From Hydrogenophaga sp. PAMC20947 (GTDB lineage: Bacteria; Pseudomonadota; Gammaproteobacteria; Burkholderiales; Burkholderiaceae_C): DNA of 64,000 bases. Both the position numbers and the translations under genes were made by a program. The stretch covers positions 4,402,001-4,466,000 of the forward strand of contig NZ_CP039252.1 of the NCBI RefSeq assembly GCF_004795855.1, written 5' to 3'. The notes under the pieces are model-generated. The model was not told the origin of the DNA and made no database searches. It worked only from the letters and a program-made list of their open reading frames with translations. This document shows, one piece after another, positions 45,029 through 53,980 of this stretch; within the stretch, counting starts at the first letter, position 1; each line of letters starts with the position of its first letter.

Positions 45029-47548
45029 TCATTCAGGCGACTGGTGGGGGGGGCCGTGTGGCGTCGCAGCCGCTCCAGGGTGCAAGGTGAAGCGGAACAC
45101 GGCGCCTTCGCCCGGTTGTGCTTCGGCCTCAATCTGCCCGCCATGGCGCTGGATGACCCGCAGCACCGTGGCCAGTCCGATACCAATGCCCGGGAATTCT
45201 TCGTGCCGGTGCATGCGCTGGAAGGGCTGGAAGAGTTTCCCAGCATGCTTCGGGTCAAACCCGGCGCCGTTGTCGACCAGGCAGAACCAGGTCACCCCCT
45301 GGCGCTCCTGGGCAAAGAAACGGACGTTGGGGCGGGCCGTTTTTCCGGTGTATTTCCAGGCATTGCTCACCAGGTTGCTCACCACCACATCCAGCATGCG
45401 GGTATCGCCCTCCACAATAAGACCGGGCTGGACCTCTATCCGAACGCTGCGTTCAGGCTCGGCCGCCGCCAACTCACCCAGGCGCCTCTGCACCAGCTCC
45501 GACAGGTTGACGGGCGATACCGCCAGGTCATGGCGCGCGCTGTGGGTGAGCGTGAGGATGCCCTCGATCAGGTTCTTCATGCGCATGATGGCCGAACCAA
45601 TCTTGTCCAGGTGGTTCTGGGCATCGGCCGGCAGTTGGGCGCCGTGTTCTTCGCGGAGCAGATGCAGGAACCCGTCCATGGCCCGAAGCGGGGCCCTGAG
45701 GTCGTGAGAAACGGTGTAGGCGAAGCTGTCGAGTTCCTGGTTGGCCTGGGTCAACTGGGCCGTGCGTTCGGTCACCCGCCGTTCCAGTGTGTCGTGCAGT
45801 GCGCGGATCTCGGCTTCGGCGCGGTTGCGTTCGGTGAGGTCAATGGCATAGACCAGACGGGCCAGCGGCTTGCCCTGTGCATCGTGCACCACGGTGATGT
45901 CGAGCAAAACCGGGAATCGGCTTCCATCCTTGCGAAAATGCTCGCATTCGAGCGTGAAGTGAGGCCGCTCCTGGAGCTGCGAAAGCTGCTCTTTGATGCG
46001 AGCGTGGCTTTCTGGCGGCTGGATCCGTGAGGTGGGCATGCCCAGCAACTCTTCGGGGGAGTAACCACGGGAACGTGCGAATGCAGGGTTGACCGCCAAC
46101 ACGGTATCAGTGGTGGCATCCCCTATCGCCAGGTCGAGCTCGGCGTATTGGAAGGCGTCGGCCCAGAGCCTCAAGCGGCTTTCGGTCATGCGTTTGTCGG
46201 TGAGGTCGACGAAACTCGACAGCATTCCATCGGGCAACAGAATGCCCAGCACCTGCACGACTTTGATCTGACCGTCCTTGGCCGTGATGTGAAACTCACC
46301 TGAGCGCAGTGCCCGCCTGCCGAGCTGTTGTTCATCGTTGGGCATGCCCCAGATGCGGGCCACACGCTGGCGATCTTCGGGGTTGGGATAGGCGCGCTCC
46401 ATCCAGACCGACAAGTCGGGTACATCGGCCATGGTGTAACCAAACAAGGCTTCGAACTCCGCGTTCTGGGCCATGATTTTTCCTTGGCGGTCGGTCAGCC
46501 GCATGCCGATGGGGGAATTCTGGAACAGGCTCTGGAAGCGCGCTTCACTGGCTTGGTCGTGTTTCACGGTCTCGTCCAGCAGTGTCCTGGCTTCCCGGAC
46601 TTCGTGGATGTCGAGTTCGTCTGTGGCGGGGTTTATCTGCGTCAGGGAGGCCATCGCCGTGTGCAGCCGCCGGCTCCCTGACCAGCCGACGAAAACACCC
46701 ATGCCGGTGGTGATCAACAGCAGCAAACCCAACGCACCACCAGTGGCCAGCAGCGGCGGGAGACGCTCATCGCTTGGAATTTGCAGCTTGACCGCCCATT
46801 GTGTGATCGTGGACGGCACCACCACTTCGCCGGCAACGCCTTGATCCGTTGCTGGGTCGAAATTCGCGGGTTTTCTCTGTGCCAGGGGTTGGCCGCTGCC
46901 ATCAGCCAGCGTCAAGGCCCAGCCCGGCGGCAAGGCAAATTCGTCCAGAAATGACTGAAACGTGGACACCTCGACGGGGCTGACCACCGCATGGGTTGCA
47001 CGACCGTTTCGCACGCTGGCCACGGCGACAACCACCACGGTTCGCTGGGTGATGGCGCTGGTGACCGCATCCCCAACTGCTGGCCTCAAGGTTTGCAGGG
47101 CGGCTGGCACCGCTTGAAAGCCCTTAGGCTTGGGAATGGGGGGCAGAGTTGAGCCCCAGGGCGCCAGCGTATTGATTTGCATGGCATAGGGCGGTGTGGC
47201 GTCCAACACGACGAAATCCATCCCCAACTGCGTTTTCAGCGCATTGGCTTCCTGGTAAAGCTCGGACCTTTGGTCTGGCGAGTCCAGGCGAGTCGACTGG
47301 GCGAAGGCGGTGAGGGCGTTGATGCGAGCCTGCAGCTTCTGGTCCATAGCCTGAGCGAAATTGCTGGCAATGCTTTGCGCTTGAAGGTCTTGGGCCGCCT
47401 TCGTTGAGGTCACGTTGTCGTACGCCAGCCAGCCGGCCAGCAACAGCAATGGCAGCGCGGTGAGCAGGTACAGGCGCAGCAGGTAGCGCTTGAGCGAAAT
47501 GCCACCCGGCGTCTGGATTGGCTCAGGGGGACGAGTCAAAGGTTCCAT
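45029..47548 (-). CDS. membrane-bound PAS sensor histidine kinase
   Basis: The 839-residue kinase has a first membrane helix at about residues 22-42 (YLLRLYLLTALPLLLLAGWL) and a periplasmic sensor region of about 210 residues. A second helix (LATGGALGLLLLITTGMGVFVG) is followed by two PAS domains (RFQSLFQNSPIGMRLTDRQG and the one with AFARSRGYSPEELLG). A HisKA domain (YTVSHDLRAPLRAMDGF) and a HATPase domain (NLVSNAWKYTGK, VDNGAGFD, GIGIGLATV) complete it. The domain order resembles bacteriophytochrome-type kinases without the GAF/PHY part. No response regulator gene is adjacent. The ATG at 47548 is chosen because upstream frame is low-complexity (GGGGTT repeats). Confidence 0.88.
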   Translation of the reverse strand: MEPLTRPPEPIQTPGGISLKRYLLRLYLLTALPLLLLAGWLAYDNVTSTKAAQDLQAQSIASNFAQAMDQKLQARINALTAFAQSTRLDSPDQRSELYQEANALKTQLGMDFVVLDATPPYAMQINTLAPWGSTLPPIPKPKGFQAVPAALQTLRPAVGDAVTSAITQRTVVVVAVASVRNGRATHAVVSPVEVSTFQSFLDEFALPPGWALTLADGSGQPLAQRKPANFDPATDQGVAGEVVVPSTITQWAVKLQIPSDERLPPLLATGGALGLLLLITTGMGVFVGWSGSRRLHTAMASLTQINPATDELDIHEVREARTLLDETVKHDQASEARFQSLFQNSPIGMRLTDRQGKIMAQNAEFEALFGYTMADVPDLSVWMERAYPNPEDRQRVARIWGMPNDEQQLGRRALRSGEFHITAKDGQIKVVQVLGILLPDGMLSSFVDLTDKRMTESRLRLWADAFQYAELDLAIGDATTDTVLAVNPAFARSRGYSPEELLGMPTSRIQPPESHARIKEQLSQLQERPHFTLECEHFRKDGSRFPVLLDITVVHDAQGKPLARLVYAIDLTERNRAEAEIRALHDTLERRVTERTAQLTQANQELDSFAYTVSHDLRAPLRAMDGFLHLLREEHGAQLPADAQNHLDKIGSAIMRMKNLIEGILTLTHSARHDLAVSPVNLSELVQRRLGELAAAEPERSVRIEVQPGLIVEGDTRMLDVVVSNLVSNAWKYTGKTARPNVRFFAQERQGVTWFCLVDNGAGFDPKHAGKLFQPFQRMHRHEEFPGIGIGLATVLRVIQRHGGQIEAEAQPGEGAVFRFTLHPGAAATPHGPPHQSPE

Positions 47549-47594
47549 GCAAGGGTGGCGAGTGCTTTTTCGGGATGCCCGTGTGGGATACCTA

Positions 47595-47615
47595 GGGGTT
47601 GGGGTTGGGGTTGGG
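47595..47615 (+). repeat. telomere-like GGGGTT repeat, G-quadruplex motif
   Basis: Three GGGGTT units plus GGG give four G-tracts separated by TT, a textbook G-quadruplex pattern on the plus strand. It lies 47 bp upstream of the histidine-kinase start and 224 bp before the TetR start, inside their shared intergenic region. Confidence 0.75.
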
Positions 47616-47838
47616 CCAAATGATCCTACCGGATTGCGCTGTTGGGCGAAGCCGGGAAAACGCTGGGAAGGTGTGAATTCTGGCCAGGAAAAGGCTTTGT
47701 GCCGGCCAGGATGGAAGGGTACTGGGCCCGAAGTTGCCTGCGCAATTGAAGCCCGAGGGGACGGTCCCGGGGGAGGGTGATTCATTTTTGCCAAGCATTT
47801 GCTTGCTGAAAATAGACAGGGCTGCTATCGTTTCGGCG

Positions 47839-48531
47839 ATGACGAACGCCTCCCCGGTTGAAACCAAGCCCGCACGCCCCCGGGGTCGCCCCCGCAAGAC
47901 CGCCGATGAGCGCGACGGTGGCAATCGCCGTCGCGAACTCCTGTTGGCTGCCGCACACCTCTTTCGCCACCAGGGTTTTGCCGCCACCAGCACGCGCGAC
48001 ATTGCCGCCGCAGCGGGCATGCAGGCGGGGTCGCCGTTTTACCATTTTGAGAACAAGCAGGTGCTGCTTGCGGCCGTGATGCAGGAGGGCATGCACAGCG
48101 CTTTGCTGCGCCAGGCTGCGTCGTTGGCACCGCTGACCGAGCGCCACCCGGCCAAGGACCGTTTGCGGGCACTGGTGCGTAACCACTTTGAGGTTTTGCT
48201 GGGCGACCACAGTGATTTTGTCCCGGTGATGCTCTATGAGTGGCGGGCGCTGGACGCCACACAAATGGAGGCGATCACCGCGCTCAAAGACCGGTACGAA
48301 GCGGCCTGGGTACCTGCGCTGCAACAGCTGCACGCCAGTGGCCACCTGGCGGGTGACCCCGGCCTGGTGCGCTTGATGATCTTCGGCGCCATGAACTGGT
48401 CTGTGCAGTGGTACCAGGTGCCGAGTGCAGCGCGGAATTCCCATGCAAATTCCATCCACCAGCGTCACCTCGCTACGCTGGATGAGCTGACCACCACCGC
48501 GTTGATGCTCTTTCTGAAGACGCCCGCATGA
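47839..48531 (+). CDS. TetR-family regulator with N-terminal AT-hook-like segment
   Basis: The 230-residue protein has a TetR helix-turn-helix at about residues 30-75 (LLLAAAHLFRHQGFAATSTRDIAAAAGMQAGSPFYHF) and a ligand/dimerisation domain of the TetR_C type. The N-terminal 20 residues are basic and contain RPRGRPRKT, matching the AT-hook core, which would add minor-groove contacts. It may control neighbouring thioesterase-type genes or the divergent kinase; the ligand is unknown. Start 47839 is chosen as the first ATG near the domain; the frame to 47734 is intergenic. Confidence 0.85.
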   Translation: MTNASPVETKPARPRGRPRKTADERDGGNRRRELLLAAAHLFRHQGFAATSTRDIAAAAGMQAGSPFYHFENKQVLLAAVMQEGMHSALLRQAASLAPLTERHPAKDRLRALVRNHFEVLLGDHSDFVPVMLYEWRALDATQMEAITALKDRYEAAWVPALQQLHASGHLAGDPGLVRLMIFGAMNWSVQWYQVPSAARNSHANSIHQRHLATLDELTTTALMLFLKTPA

Positions 48532-48784
48532 GCGCACTTTCGGCGCCTTTCCCGGGCACCTGCCCAACGGGGGCCGACGCCATCATCCGGGGCCCCGGGC
48601 TGATCGGCACCGGCGCTGGAGCGGGTTCAGCTGCCGGGTGCTGCGCGGTGTTTTTGCTGCCCCGCATTCAGACGCAGGCCATGCACCGCGGCTCCCTGGC
48701 GGCAGGGGGGCGTGTGGCGTGGAAAATCGCCCGGCGATAGGCCCATTGACAACATGAAAAAACGGCTTGCACAACATTCAACTT

Positions 48785-49270
48785 ATGACCACCAAAAACC
48801 TGCCTTTGCCCATTGACTTTGAGCCCGAATTTGTCGCGGGCCTTAAACACATCTTTGAAGAAAAAATCGTGTTCAACAAAGTGCTGGGACTCACGATCAC
48901 CAGCCTCAAGGCCGATCAGGTGGTGGCCACCATCGCCATGAAGCCCGAGCTGATTGGCCATTACGCACACAACCGCCTGCACGGGGGTGTGATCAGCGCC
49001 GGGCTGGACGCCATGGGCGGGCTCGCCTGTATGGCGGCCATCGGCGCGCGTCACATGGACGAGCCTCCCGAGCAGCGCTTGTTGCGGTTTGGCAAGCTGG
49101 GCACCATTGATCTGCGCGTGGACTATTTGCGGCCTGGTGTCGGGGCGCATTTTGAGCTGCGTGCCGTGGTGATGCGCCTGGGCTCGCGCGTGGCCTCCAC
49201 GCGCATGGAGTTTCTGGGCGCGGACGGCACATTGCTGTCCTGTGGCTCGGGCGCCTATATCGTGTCTTGA
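48785..49270 (+). CDS. yigI: YigI-like acyl-CoA thioesterase (hotdog fold)
   Basis: The 161-residue hotdog protein closely follows E. coli YigI in its key stretches: RLHGGVISAGLDAMGGLACM and LGTIDLRVDYLRPG, with the N-terminal helix FNKVLGLTITSL. YigI was reported to be a medium/long-chain acyl-CoA thioesterase. The catalytic acid is likely the Asp in SAGLDAMGG. The ATG at 48785 is preferred over 48767. The last four bases overlap the HExxH membrane protein gene. Bases 48532-48784 upstream show nothing coding I trust. Confidence 0.85.
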   Translation: MTTKNLPLPIDFEPEFVAGLKHIFEEKIVFNKVLGLTITSLKADQVVATIAMKPELIGHYAHNRLHGGVISAGLDAMGGLACMAAIGARHMDEPPEQRLLRFGKLGTIDLRVDYLRPGVGAHFELRAVVMRLGSRVASTRMEFLGADGTLLSCGSGAYIVS

Positions 49271-49725
49271 GACCGCCACCCATGCACCAACACACCGGGG
49301 CGGGGGCCGGGCGGGCAGGTCCGCGATGGCCTCGCCTGTGGCGGCTCTGGTCGTTGTTCTGGGCGTCGCCATATTCCTTGCTGGGCTTGCTGCTGTGCGC
49401 CCTGGGTTGGCTGGTCGGCGCGCGAATGCGGCGTGTGAACGGCGTTCTGGAAGCCACGATGCCATCGAGCGCTGGCGTGGGCGGCTGGCGTCAGTGCCTG
49501 CTGTTTTCGGCGATCACCCTGGGCCACGTGGTGATCGCCACCAATGACCGGGAGCTGGAGCGGCTGCGCGCCCACGAGCGGGTGCATGTCCGGCAGTACG
49601 AGCGCTGGGGCCCGTTGTTTGTCCCGGCTTACCTGTTGTCCAGCTTGGCGCTGTGGCTGCGCGGACGCGACCCCTACTGGGACAACCCGTTTGAGGTAGA
49701 GGCGAGGCGCCTGGGCGGCGGCTGA
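49267..49725 (+). CDS. small membrane protein with HExxH motif
   Basis: The 152-residue protein has membrane helices near residues 28-50 (SLFWASPYSLLGLLLCALGWLV) and 118-130 (LFVPAYLLSSLALWL), with a third weak one at 77-90. Between them lies RAHERVHVRQYERWGPLF, containing HERVH, a zincin-type HExxH, and a downstream DNPFEVEARR whose Glu could be a third ligand. This pattern suggests a membrane-linked metalloprotease, but the family has no known function that I can name. Its ATG overlaps the YigI-like stop. Confidence 0.7.
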   Translation: MRPPPMHQHTGAGAGRAGPRWPRLWRLWSLFWASPYSLLGLLLCALGWLVGARMRRVNGVLEATMPSSAGVGGWRQCLLFSAITLGHVVIATNDRELERLRAHERVHVRQYERWGPLFVPAYLLSSLALWLRGRDPYWDNPFEVEARRLGGG

Positions 49726-49753
49726 AGCCGCGATGGGTGGATAAATGCCGCTG

Positions 49754-50185
49754 TCACGGCGGCGCGATGGGTACGGCCCGGGGGATGGGTTGGGGCTTGC
49801 CAAAATCGTCAATGGCGACATAGGTCAAACTCGCCTCGGTCACCTTCACGTACGCGCCCTGGGCTCGGAAGCGCTCCGCAAACACCTCCACCTGCACCGT
49901 GATCGAGGTGTTGCCGATGCGCTCGACATGGGCAAAGAAGCTCAGGATATCGCCGACGCGCACGGGTTGTTTGAAGATGAACTGGTTCACGGCCACCGTG
50001 GCCATGCGCCCCTGCACGTGGCGCGCCGGCAGCACCGATCCGGCCAGGTCCACCTGGGCCATCACCCAGCCGCCAAAAATATCGCCGTTGGCATTGCAAT
50101 CGGCGGGCATGGGAATGACCTTGAGCACCAGCTCGCGGCCAGCGGGAAGGGCACTTTCGGGGCGGGGGCTGGATTCGTCGGTCAT
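49754..50185 (-). CDS. yciA: YciA-like acyl-CoA thioesterase (hotdog fold)
   Basis: The 143-residue protein is of the YciA/BFIT subgroup: LVLKVIPMPADCNANGDIFGGWVMAQVDLAGSVLP at the N-terminus with the catalytic Asp in NGDIFGGW, then VAVNQFIFKQPVRVGDIL and SITVQVEVFAERF. YciA hydrolyses many acyl-CoAs. ATG 50185 is used (GTG 50191 is two codons earlier). It is convergent with the HExxH gene and its start is 38 bp from the divergent ABC exporter start. Confidence 0.9.
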   Translation of the reverse strand: MTDESSPRPESALPAGRELVLKVIPMPADCNANGDIFGGWVMAQVDLAGSVLPARHVQGRMATVAVNQFIFKQPVRVGDILSFFAHVERIGNTSITVQVEVFAERFRAQGAYVKVTEASLTYVAIDDFGKPQPIPRAVPIAPP

Positions 50186-50223
50186 AGGCACAATGGAAGA
50201 TCAACAGCCCGCCATTGTCCTGC

Positions 50224-52089
50224 ATGCGCTCCTCTTCTGCTTCACCCCACTCCGCCAACACCCAGACCGCTGCCGAGCGCGCGCGGGAAATCCAGGGACG
50301 CCGCTCCGATTGGGAGACCCTGTCGCGCCTGTTTCCCTACCTGTGGGAGTACAAATGGCGCGTAGGCGCTGCGCTCGCCTTCATGGTGGGGGCGAAAGTG
50401 GCCAATGTGAGCGTACCGCTGCTGCTCAAGCAGTTGGTCGATTCGATGACCATCAAGCCGGGCAGCGTGGAAGCCCTGCTGGTGGTGCCTGTGGGCTTGC
50501 TGGTGGCCTACGGCGGGCTCCGATTGTCGACGTCGCTGTTCACCGAACTGCGAGAACTCATCTTCGCCAAGGCGACCGAGGGGGCGACGCGCAGCATTGC
50601 CTTGCAGGTGTTTGGCCACCTGCACAACCTCAGCCTGCGTTTTCACCTGGAGCGCCAGACCGGCGGCATGACCCGCGACATCGACCGTGGCACGCGGGGT
50701 GTGCAGTCTTTGATCTCGTATTCGCTCTACAGCATCTTTCCCACGCTGATTGAAGTCACCATGGTGCTGGTGCTCCTGGGCACGAAGTTTGACATGGGCT
50801 ATGTCTGGATCACGCTGGGCGCCCTGGTGCTGTATGTGACCTTTACCGTGAAGGTGACCGAGTGGCGAACCCAGTTTCGCCGCGAGATGAACGAGCTCGA
50901 GTCGGCCAGCCAGAGCCGTGCCATCGACTCCTTGCTCAATTTCGAAACCGTCAAGTACTTCAACAACGAGGCCTTCGAGACCCGGCGCTACAACGACGCC
51001 CTGGAGAAGCTTCGCCTGGCGCGCATCAAGAGCCAGACCACGCTGTCGCTGCTGAACACCGGGCAGCAAATGGTGATCGCCGTGGCCCTGGTGTGGATGC
51101 TGTACCGGGCCACACAAGGCGTGGCCACCGGCGCCCTGACCCTGGGTGACCTGGTGATGGTCAACGCGTTCATGATCCAGCTCTACATCCCGCTGGGGTT
51201 TTTGGGGGTGTTGTACCGCGAGATCAAACAGAGCCTGACCGACCTGGACAAAATGTTTGTCTTGCTGGAGAAAGAGCGCGAGATCGCCGATGTGGCGGGT
51301 GCTGCGGAACTGGTGCTGGACGGTCCACCCGCCGTGAAATTTGAAAACGTGCGGTTTTCCTATGACCCTGAGCGTGAGATCCTGCACGGCGTGAGTTTTG
51401 AGATTCCAGCCGGGAAAACCGTGGCCGTGGTGGGGCCGTCGGGCTCGGGCAAGTCAACCCTGGCGCGCCTGCTGTACCGCTTCTACGATGTTTCGAACCA
51501 TGACGATAAGGGGCCCCAAGGCGCCGGTCGCATCACCATCGCCGGGCAGGACATCCGGGAGGTGACCCAGACCAGCGTGCGCCAGGCCATTGGTATCGTG
51601 CCGCAAGACACGGTGCTGTTCAACGACACCATCGAATACAACATCCTCTATGGCAGGCCTGACGCCGGGCACGATGCGGCCGTGGCTGCGGCCCAGGCGG
51701 CACACATCCACAGCTTTATCGAACGCTTGCCCAAGGGCTACGCCACCATGGTGGGTGAGCGGGGCTTAAAACTCTCGGGTGGCGAAAAGCAGCGGGTGGC
51801 CATTGCGCGCACCCTGCTCAAAAACCCGCCCATCGTGATTTTTGACGAAGCCACATCGGCCCTGGATTCCGCCAACGAGCGGGCGATTCAGGCGGAGTTG
51901 CGCAGCGCTGCCCGCAACAAGACGTCGCTGGTCATCGCGCACCGGCTGTCCACCGTGGTGGACGCGCACGAGATCCTGGTGCTGGTGAACGGTGAAGTGG
52001 TTGAGCGCGGGCGCCACGCGGATCTGGTCACGCGGGTGGATGGGGTGTATGCGGGGATGTGGGCTTTGCAGCAGTCTGGCGCTGACTGA
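50224..52089 (+). CDS. Atm1/HMT1-like ABC exporter (fused permease-ATPase)
   Basis: The 621-residue half-transporter has six membrane helices (about residues 30-310) and an ATPase domain (about 355-600): Walker [19 protein letters not shown], signature LSGGEKQRVAIARTLL, Walker B IVIFDEATSALDSANE, and H-loop VIAHRLSTV. Sequence features such as SLRFHLERQTGGMTRDIDRGTRG and SLLNFETVKYFNNEAFE are hallmarks of the mitochondrial Atm1 / bacterial Atm1 subfamily, which exports glutathione conjugates or heavy-metal-glutathione complexes. ATG 50224 is chosen over TTG 50215. It works as a homodimer in the inner membrane. Confidence 0.92.
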   Translation: MRSSSASPHSANTQTAAERAREIQGRRSDWETLSRLFPYLWEYKWRVGAALAFMVGAKVANVSVPLLLKQLVDSMTIKPGSVEALLVVPVGLLVAYGGLRLSTSLFTELRELIFAKATEGATRSIALQVFGHLHNLSLRFHLERQTGGMTRDIDRGTRGVQSLISYSLYSIFPTLIEVTMVLVLLGTKFDMGYVWITLGALVLYVTFTVKVTEWRTQFRREMNELESASQSRAIDSLLNFETVKYFNNEAFETRRYNDALEKLRLARIKSQTTLSLLNTGQQMVIAVALVWMLYRATQGVATGALTLGDLVMVNAFMIQLYIPLGFLGVLYREIKQSLTDLDKMFVLLEKEREIADVAGAAELVLDGPPAVKFENVRFSYDPEREILHGVSFEIPAGKTVAVVGPSGSGKSTLARLLYRFYDVSNHDDKGPQGAGRITIAGQDIREVTQTSVRQAIGIVPQDTVLFNDTIEYNILYGRPDAGHDAAVAAAQAAHIHSFIERLPKGYATMVGERGLKLSGGEKQRVAIARTLLKNPPIVIFDEATSALDSANERAIQAELRSAARNKTSLVIAHRLSTVVDAHEILVLVNGEVVERGRHADLVTRVDGVYAGMWALQQSGAD

Positions 52090-52251
52090 CCGAGTTGCGT
52101 TGGCCTCGCGCTGCTCACGTCTGGAGGGGGGGTGAACTCGCTTCGCTCAGGCAACGCCCGCCCTGATCCGCCCGCCGCTGTGCCGCACAGCCACACGGCC
52201 CAGTGATGGAGTCGGGAACGGGGCAGAGCCCATGCATCCCCTTTGCCCCTT

Positions 52252-53874
52252 TTAGTGGGCCTGACTCAGTGCAGGCGCTTCTGCGGCATCCTTTGTGGCT
52301 TCTGCCCTGACGGGAAGCTCCGTCTGCACCGGCCGCATCTCGCCGAAGTTCTCGTACCGGCTGTGCCACGAAAGGGCTTCGTCCAGCAGGTGAGGCGTGT
52401 GCATGCCGCCATGGCCCGCCCGGGCGTTCGCTTCGCTTCGTTCGACATAGTTGAGCAGCGCAGGGCGGAAGTCCGGGTGGGCGCAGCGTTCGATGATCAG
52501 GCGTGAGCGCTGGCGTGGAGACAGGCCGCGGAGATCGGCGATGCCTTGTTCGGTCACGAGGATCTGCACGTCGTGCTCGGTGTGGTCCACATGGCTGACC
52601 ATGGGCACGATGCAGGAGATCTTGCCGCCTTTGGCGGTGGATGGCGTCATGAAGATCGACAGGTAGGCGTTGCGCGCGAAATCGCCGGATCCGCCGATGC
52701 CGTTCATGATGCGCGTGCCCATCACGTGCGTCGAGTTCACGTTGCCATACAGGTCGGCCTCGATCATGCCGTTCATGGCGATGATGCCCAGCCGCCGGAT
52801 CACCTCAGGGTGGTTGCTGATTTCTTGCGACCGCAGCACGATGCGCTCGCTGTAAAACGTCTGGTTGGCGAGGAATTCTTCCATGGCCGGCGCCGACAGC
52901 GACAGGGCGGTGGCGGAAGCCACGTCCATCTTGCCCGATTTGAGCAGGGCCAGCATGCCGTCCTGCAGCACCTCGGTGTAGCCCTGCAGGCCATTGAACG
53001 GACCCTCGTTGAGACTCTCCATCACGGCGTTGGCGATGTTGCCCACGCCCGACTGCAGGGGCAACAGCTCTGGTGGCAAACGGCCTTGTTCGATCTCCTG
53101 TTGCAAGAACGCCATGAGGTGCCCCGCGATGCGTTGCGAACACGCATCGGGCGCAGCGAACCGGGTGTCGCGGTCGGGCAGATTCGTCTCTACGATGGCA
53201 ACCACTTTGGTCGGGTCACAACGCAGGTAGGACTCGCCGATGCGTTCACCCGCGTGCGTCATCGGGATCGGCTTGCGGTGCGGCGGGCGCTCCGTGCCGT
53301 AGTAGATGTCGTGCATGCCTTCCAGGCCCAGGGTGTGGCCATGGTTCACTTCCAGGATCACCTTGTCGGCCTGGTCCAGCCAGGTCTTGTTGTTGCCCAC
53401 CGACGTCGCCGGAATCAGTCGGCCGTCTTCCAGAATGCCGGCAACTTCAATCACCGCCACGTTGAGCTTGCCCAGGAAACCGAACCACACGTATTGCGCC
53501 ACGTGCGAGAGGTGGATATCGATATAGGCCATTTCGCCGCTGTTGATGCGCGCGCGGCAGACCGGGTCGGACTGGTAGGGCAGCCGCATGTTCATGCCGT
53601 CCACCTGGGCCAGCGCGCCATCCAGCTCCGGTGCGGTGGACGCGCCAGTCCACACCCCGATGCGGAATTCGCGGCCCGCATCGTGGTGGGTCTGAATGTG
53701 TTGAGCGAGGGCGAGCGGGATGGCCTTGGGGTAGCCCGCGCCGGTGAAGCCGCTCATGCCGACATGATCGCCGTGCTGGATCAGGGCAGCCGCTGTTTCG
53801 GCCGACATCACTTTCTGGCGCAGGCCGGGATGGGCGATGCGGGACCGTGGGAGGACGGGCGGATTTTGGGTCAT
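52252..53874 (-). CDS. acetyl-CoA hydrolase/CoA-transferase (succinyl-CoA:acetate CoA-transferase type)
   Basis: The 540-residue protein belongs to the AarC/Ach1 CoA-transferase family. It moves CoA between acetate and succinyl-CoA or hydrolyses acetyl-CoA. Motifs are GDHVGMSGFTGAGYPKAIPLAL, the middle LPLQSGVGNIANAVMESL followed by YTEVLQDGM with the likely catalytic Glu, and IGGSGDFARNAYLSIFMTPS and HDVQILVTEQGIADLRGLSP in the C-terminal half. Start ATG 53874 precedes the first conserved residues; the longer frame is antisense to the LysR gene. Divergent from the HypT-like regulator with AGGGT-AA-ACCCT (53884-53895) in between. Confidence 0.92.
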   Translation of the reverse strand: MTQNPPVLPRSRIAHPGLRQKVMSAETAAALIQHGDHVGMSGFTGAGYPKAIPLALAQHIQTHHDAGREFRIGVWTGASTAPELDGALAQVDGMNMRLPYQSDPVCRARINSGEMAYIDIHLSHVAQYVWFGFLGKLNVAVIEVAGILEDGRLIPATSVGNNKTWLDQADKVILEVNHGHTLGLEGMHDIYYGTERPPHRKPIPMTHAGERIGESYLRCDPTKVVAIVETNLPDRDTRFAAPDACSQRIAGHLMAFLQQEIEQGRLPPELLPLQSGVGNIANAVMESLNEGPFNGLQGYTEVLQDGMLALLKSGKMDVASATALSLSAPAMEEFLANQTFYSERIVLRSQEISNHPEVIRRLGIIAMNGMIEADLYGNVNSTHVMGTRIMNGIGGSGDFARNAYLSIFMTPSTAKGGKISCIVPMVSHVDHTEHDVQILVTEQGIADLRGLSPRQRSRLIIERCAHPDFRPALLNYVERSEANARAGHGGMHTPHLLDEALSWHSRYENFGEMRPVQTELPVRAEATKDAAEAPALSQAH

Positions 53875-53980
53875 GGTGAAGTGAGGGTAAACCCTATGTT
53901 TCTCCGGATGGTACCCGATCGCGGTGCTCTTCAGGTGTGCAAATGGCACGGCTTTTGCCCGGCGCGCATAATCCGCCGGC

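Noticed and set aside
47595..47615. CRISPR-like repeat array.
   Set aside because: Units are 6 bp without spacers; a simple repeat, not a CRISPR array. None was seen elsewhere in the window.
47549..47794. N-terminal extension of the histidine kinase.
   Set aside because: Encodes low-complexity Pro/Thr repeats from the GGGGTT run; the first membrane helix lies just after ATG 47548.
48528..48740. 70-codon plus-strand frame overlapping the TetR stop by four bases.
   Set aside because: The overlap is attractive but the product is Gly/Ala-rich without domain or conserved look; too weak to call.
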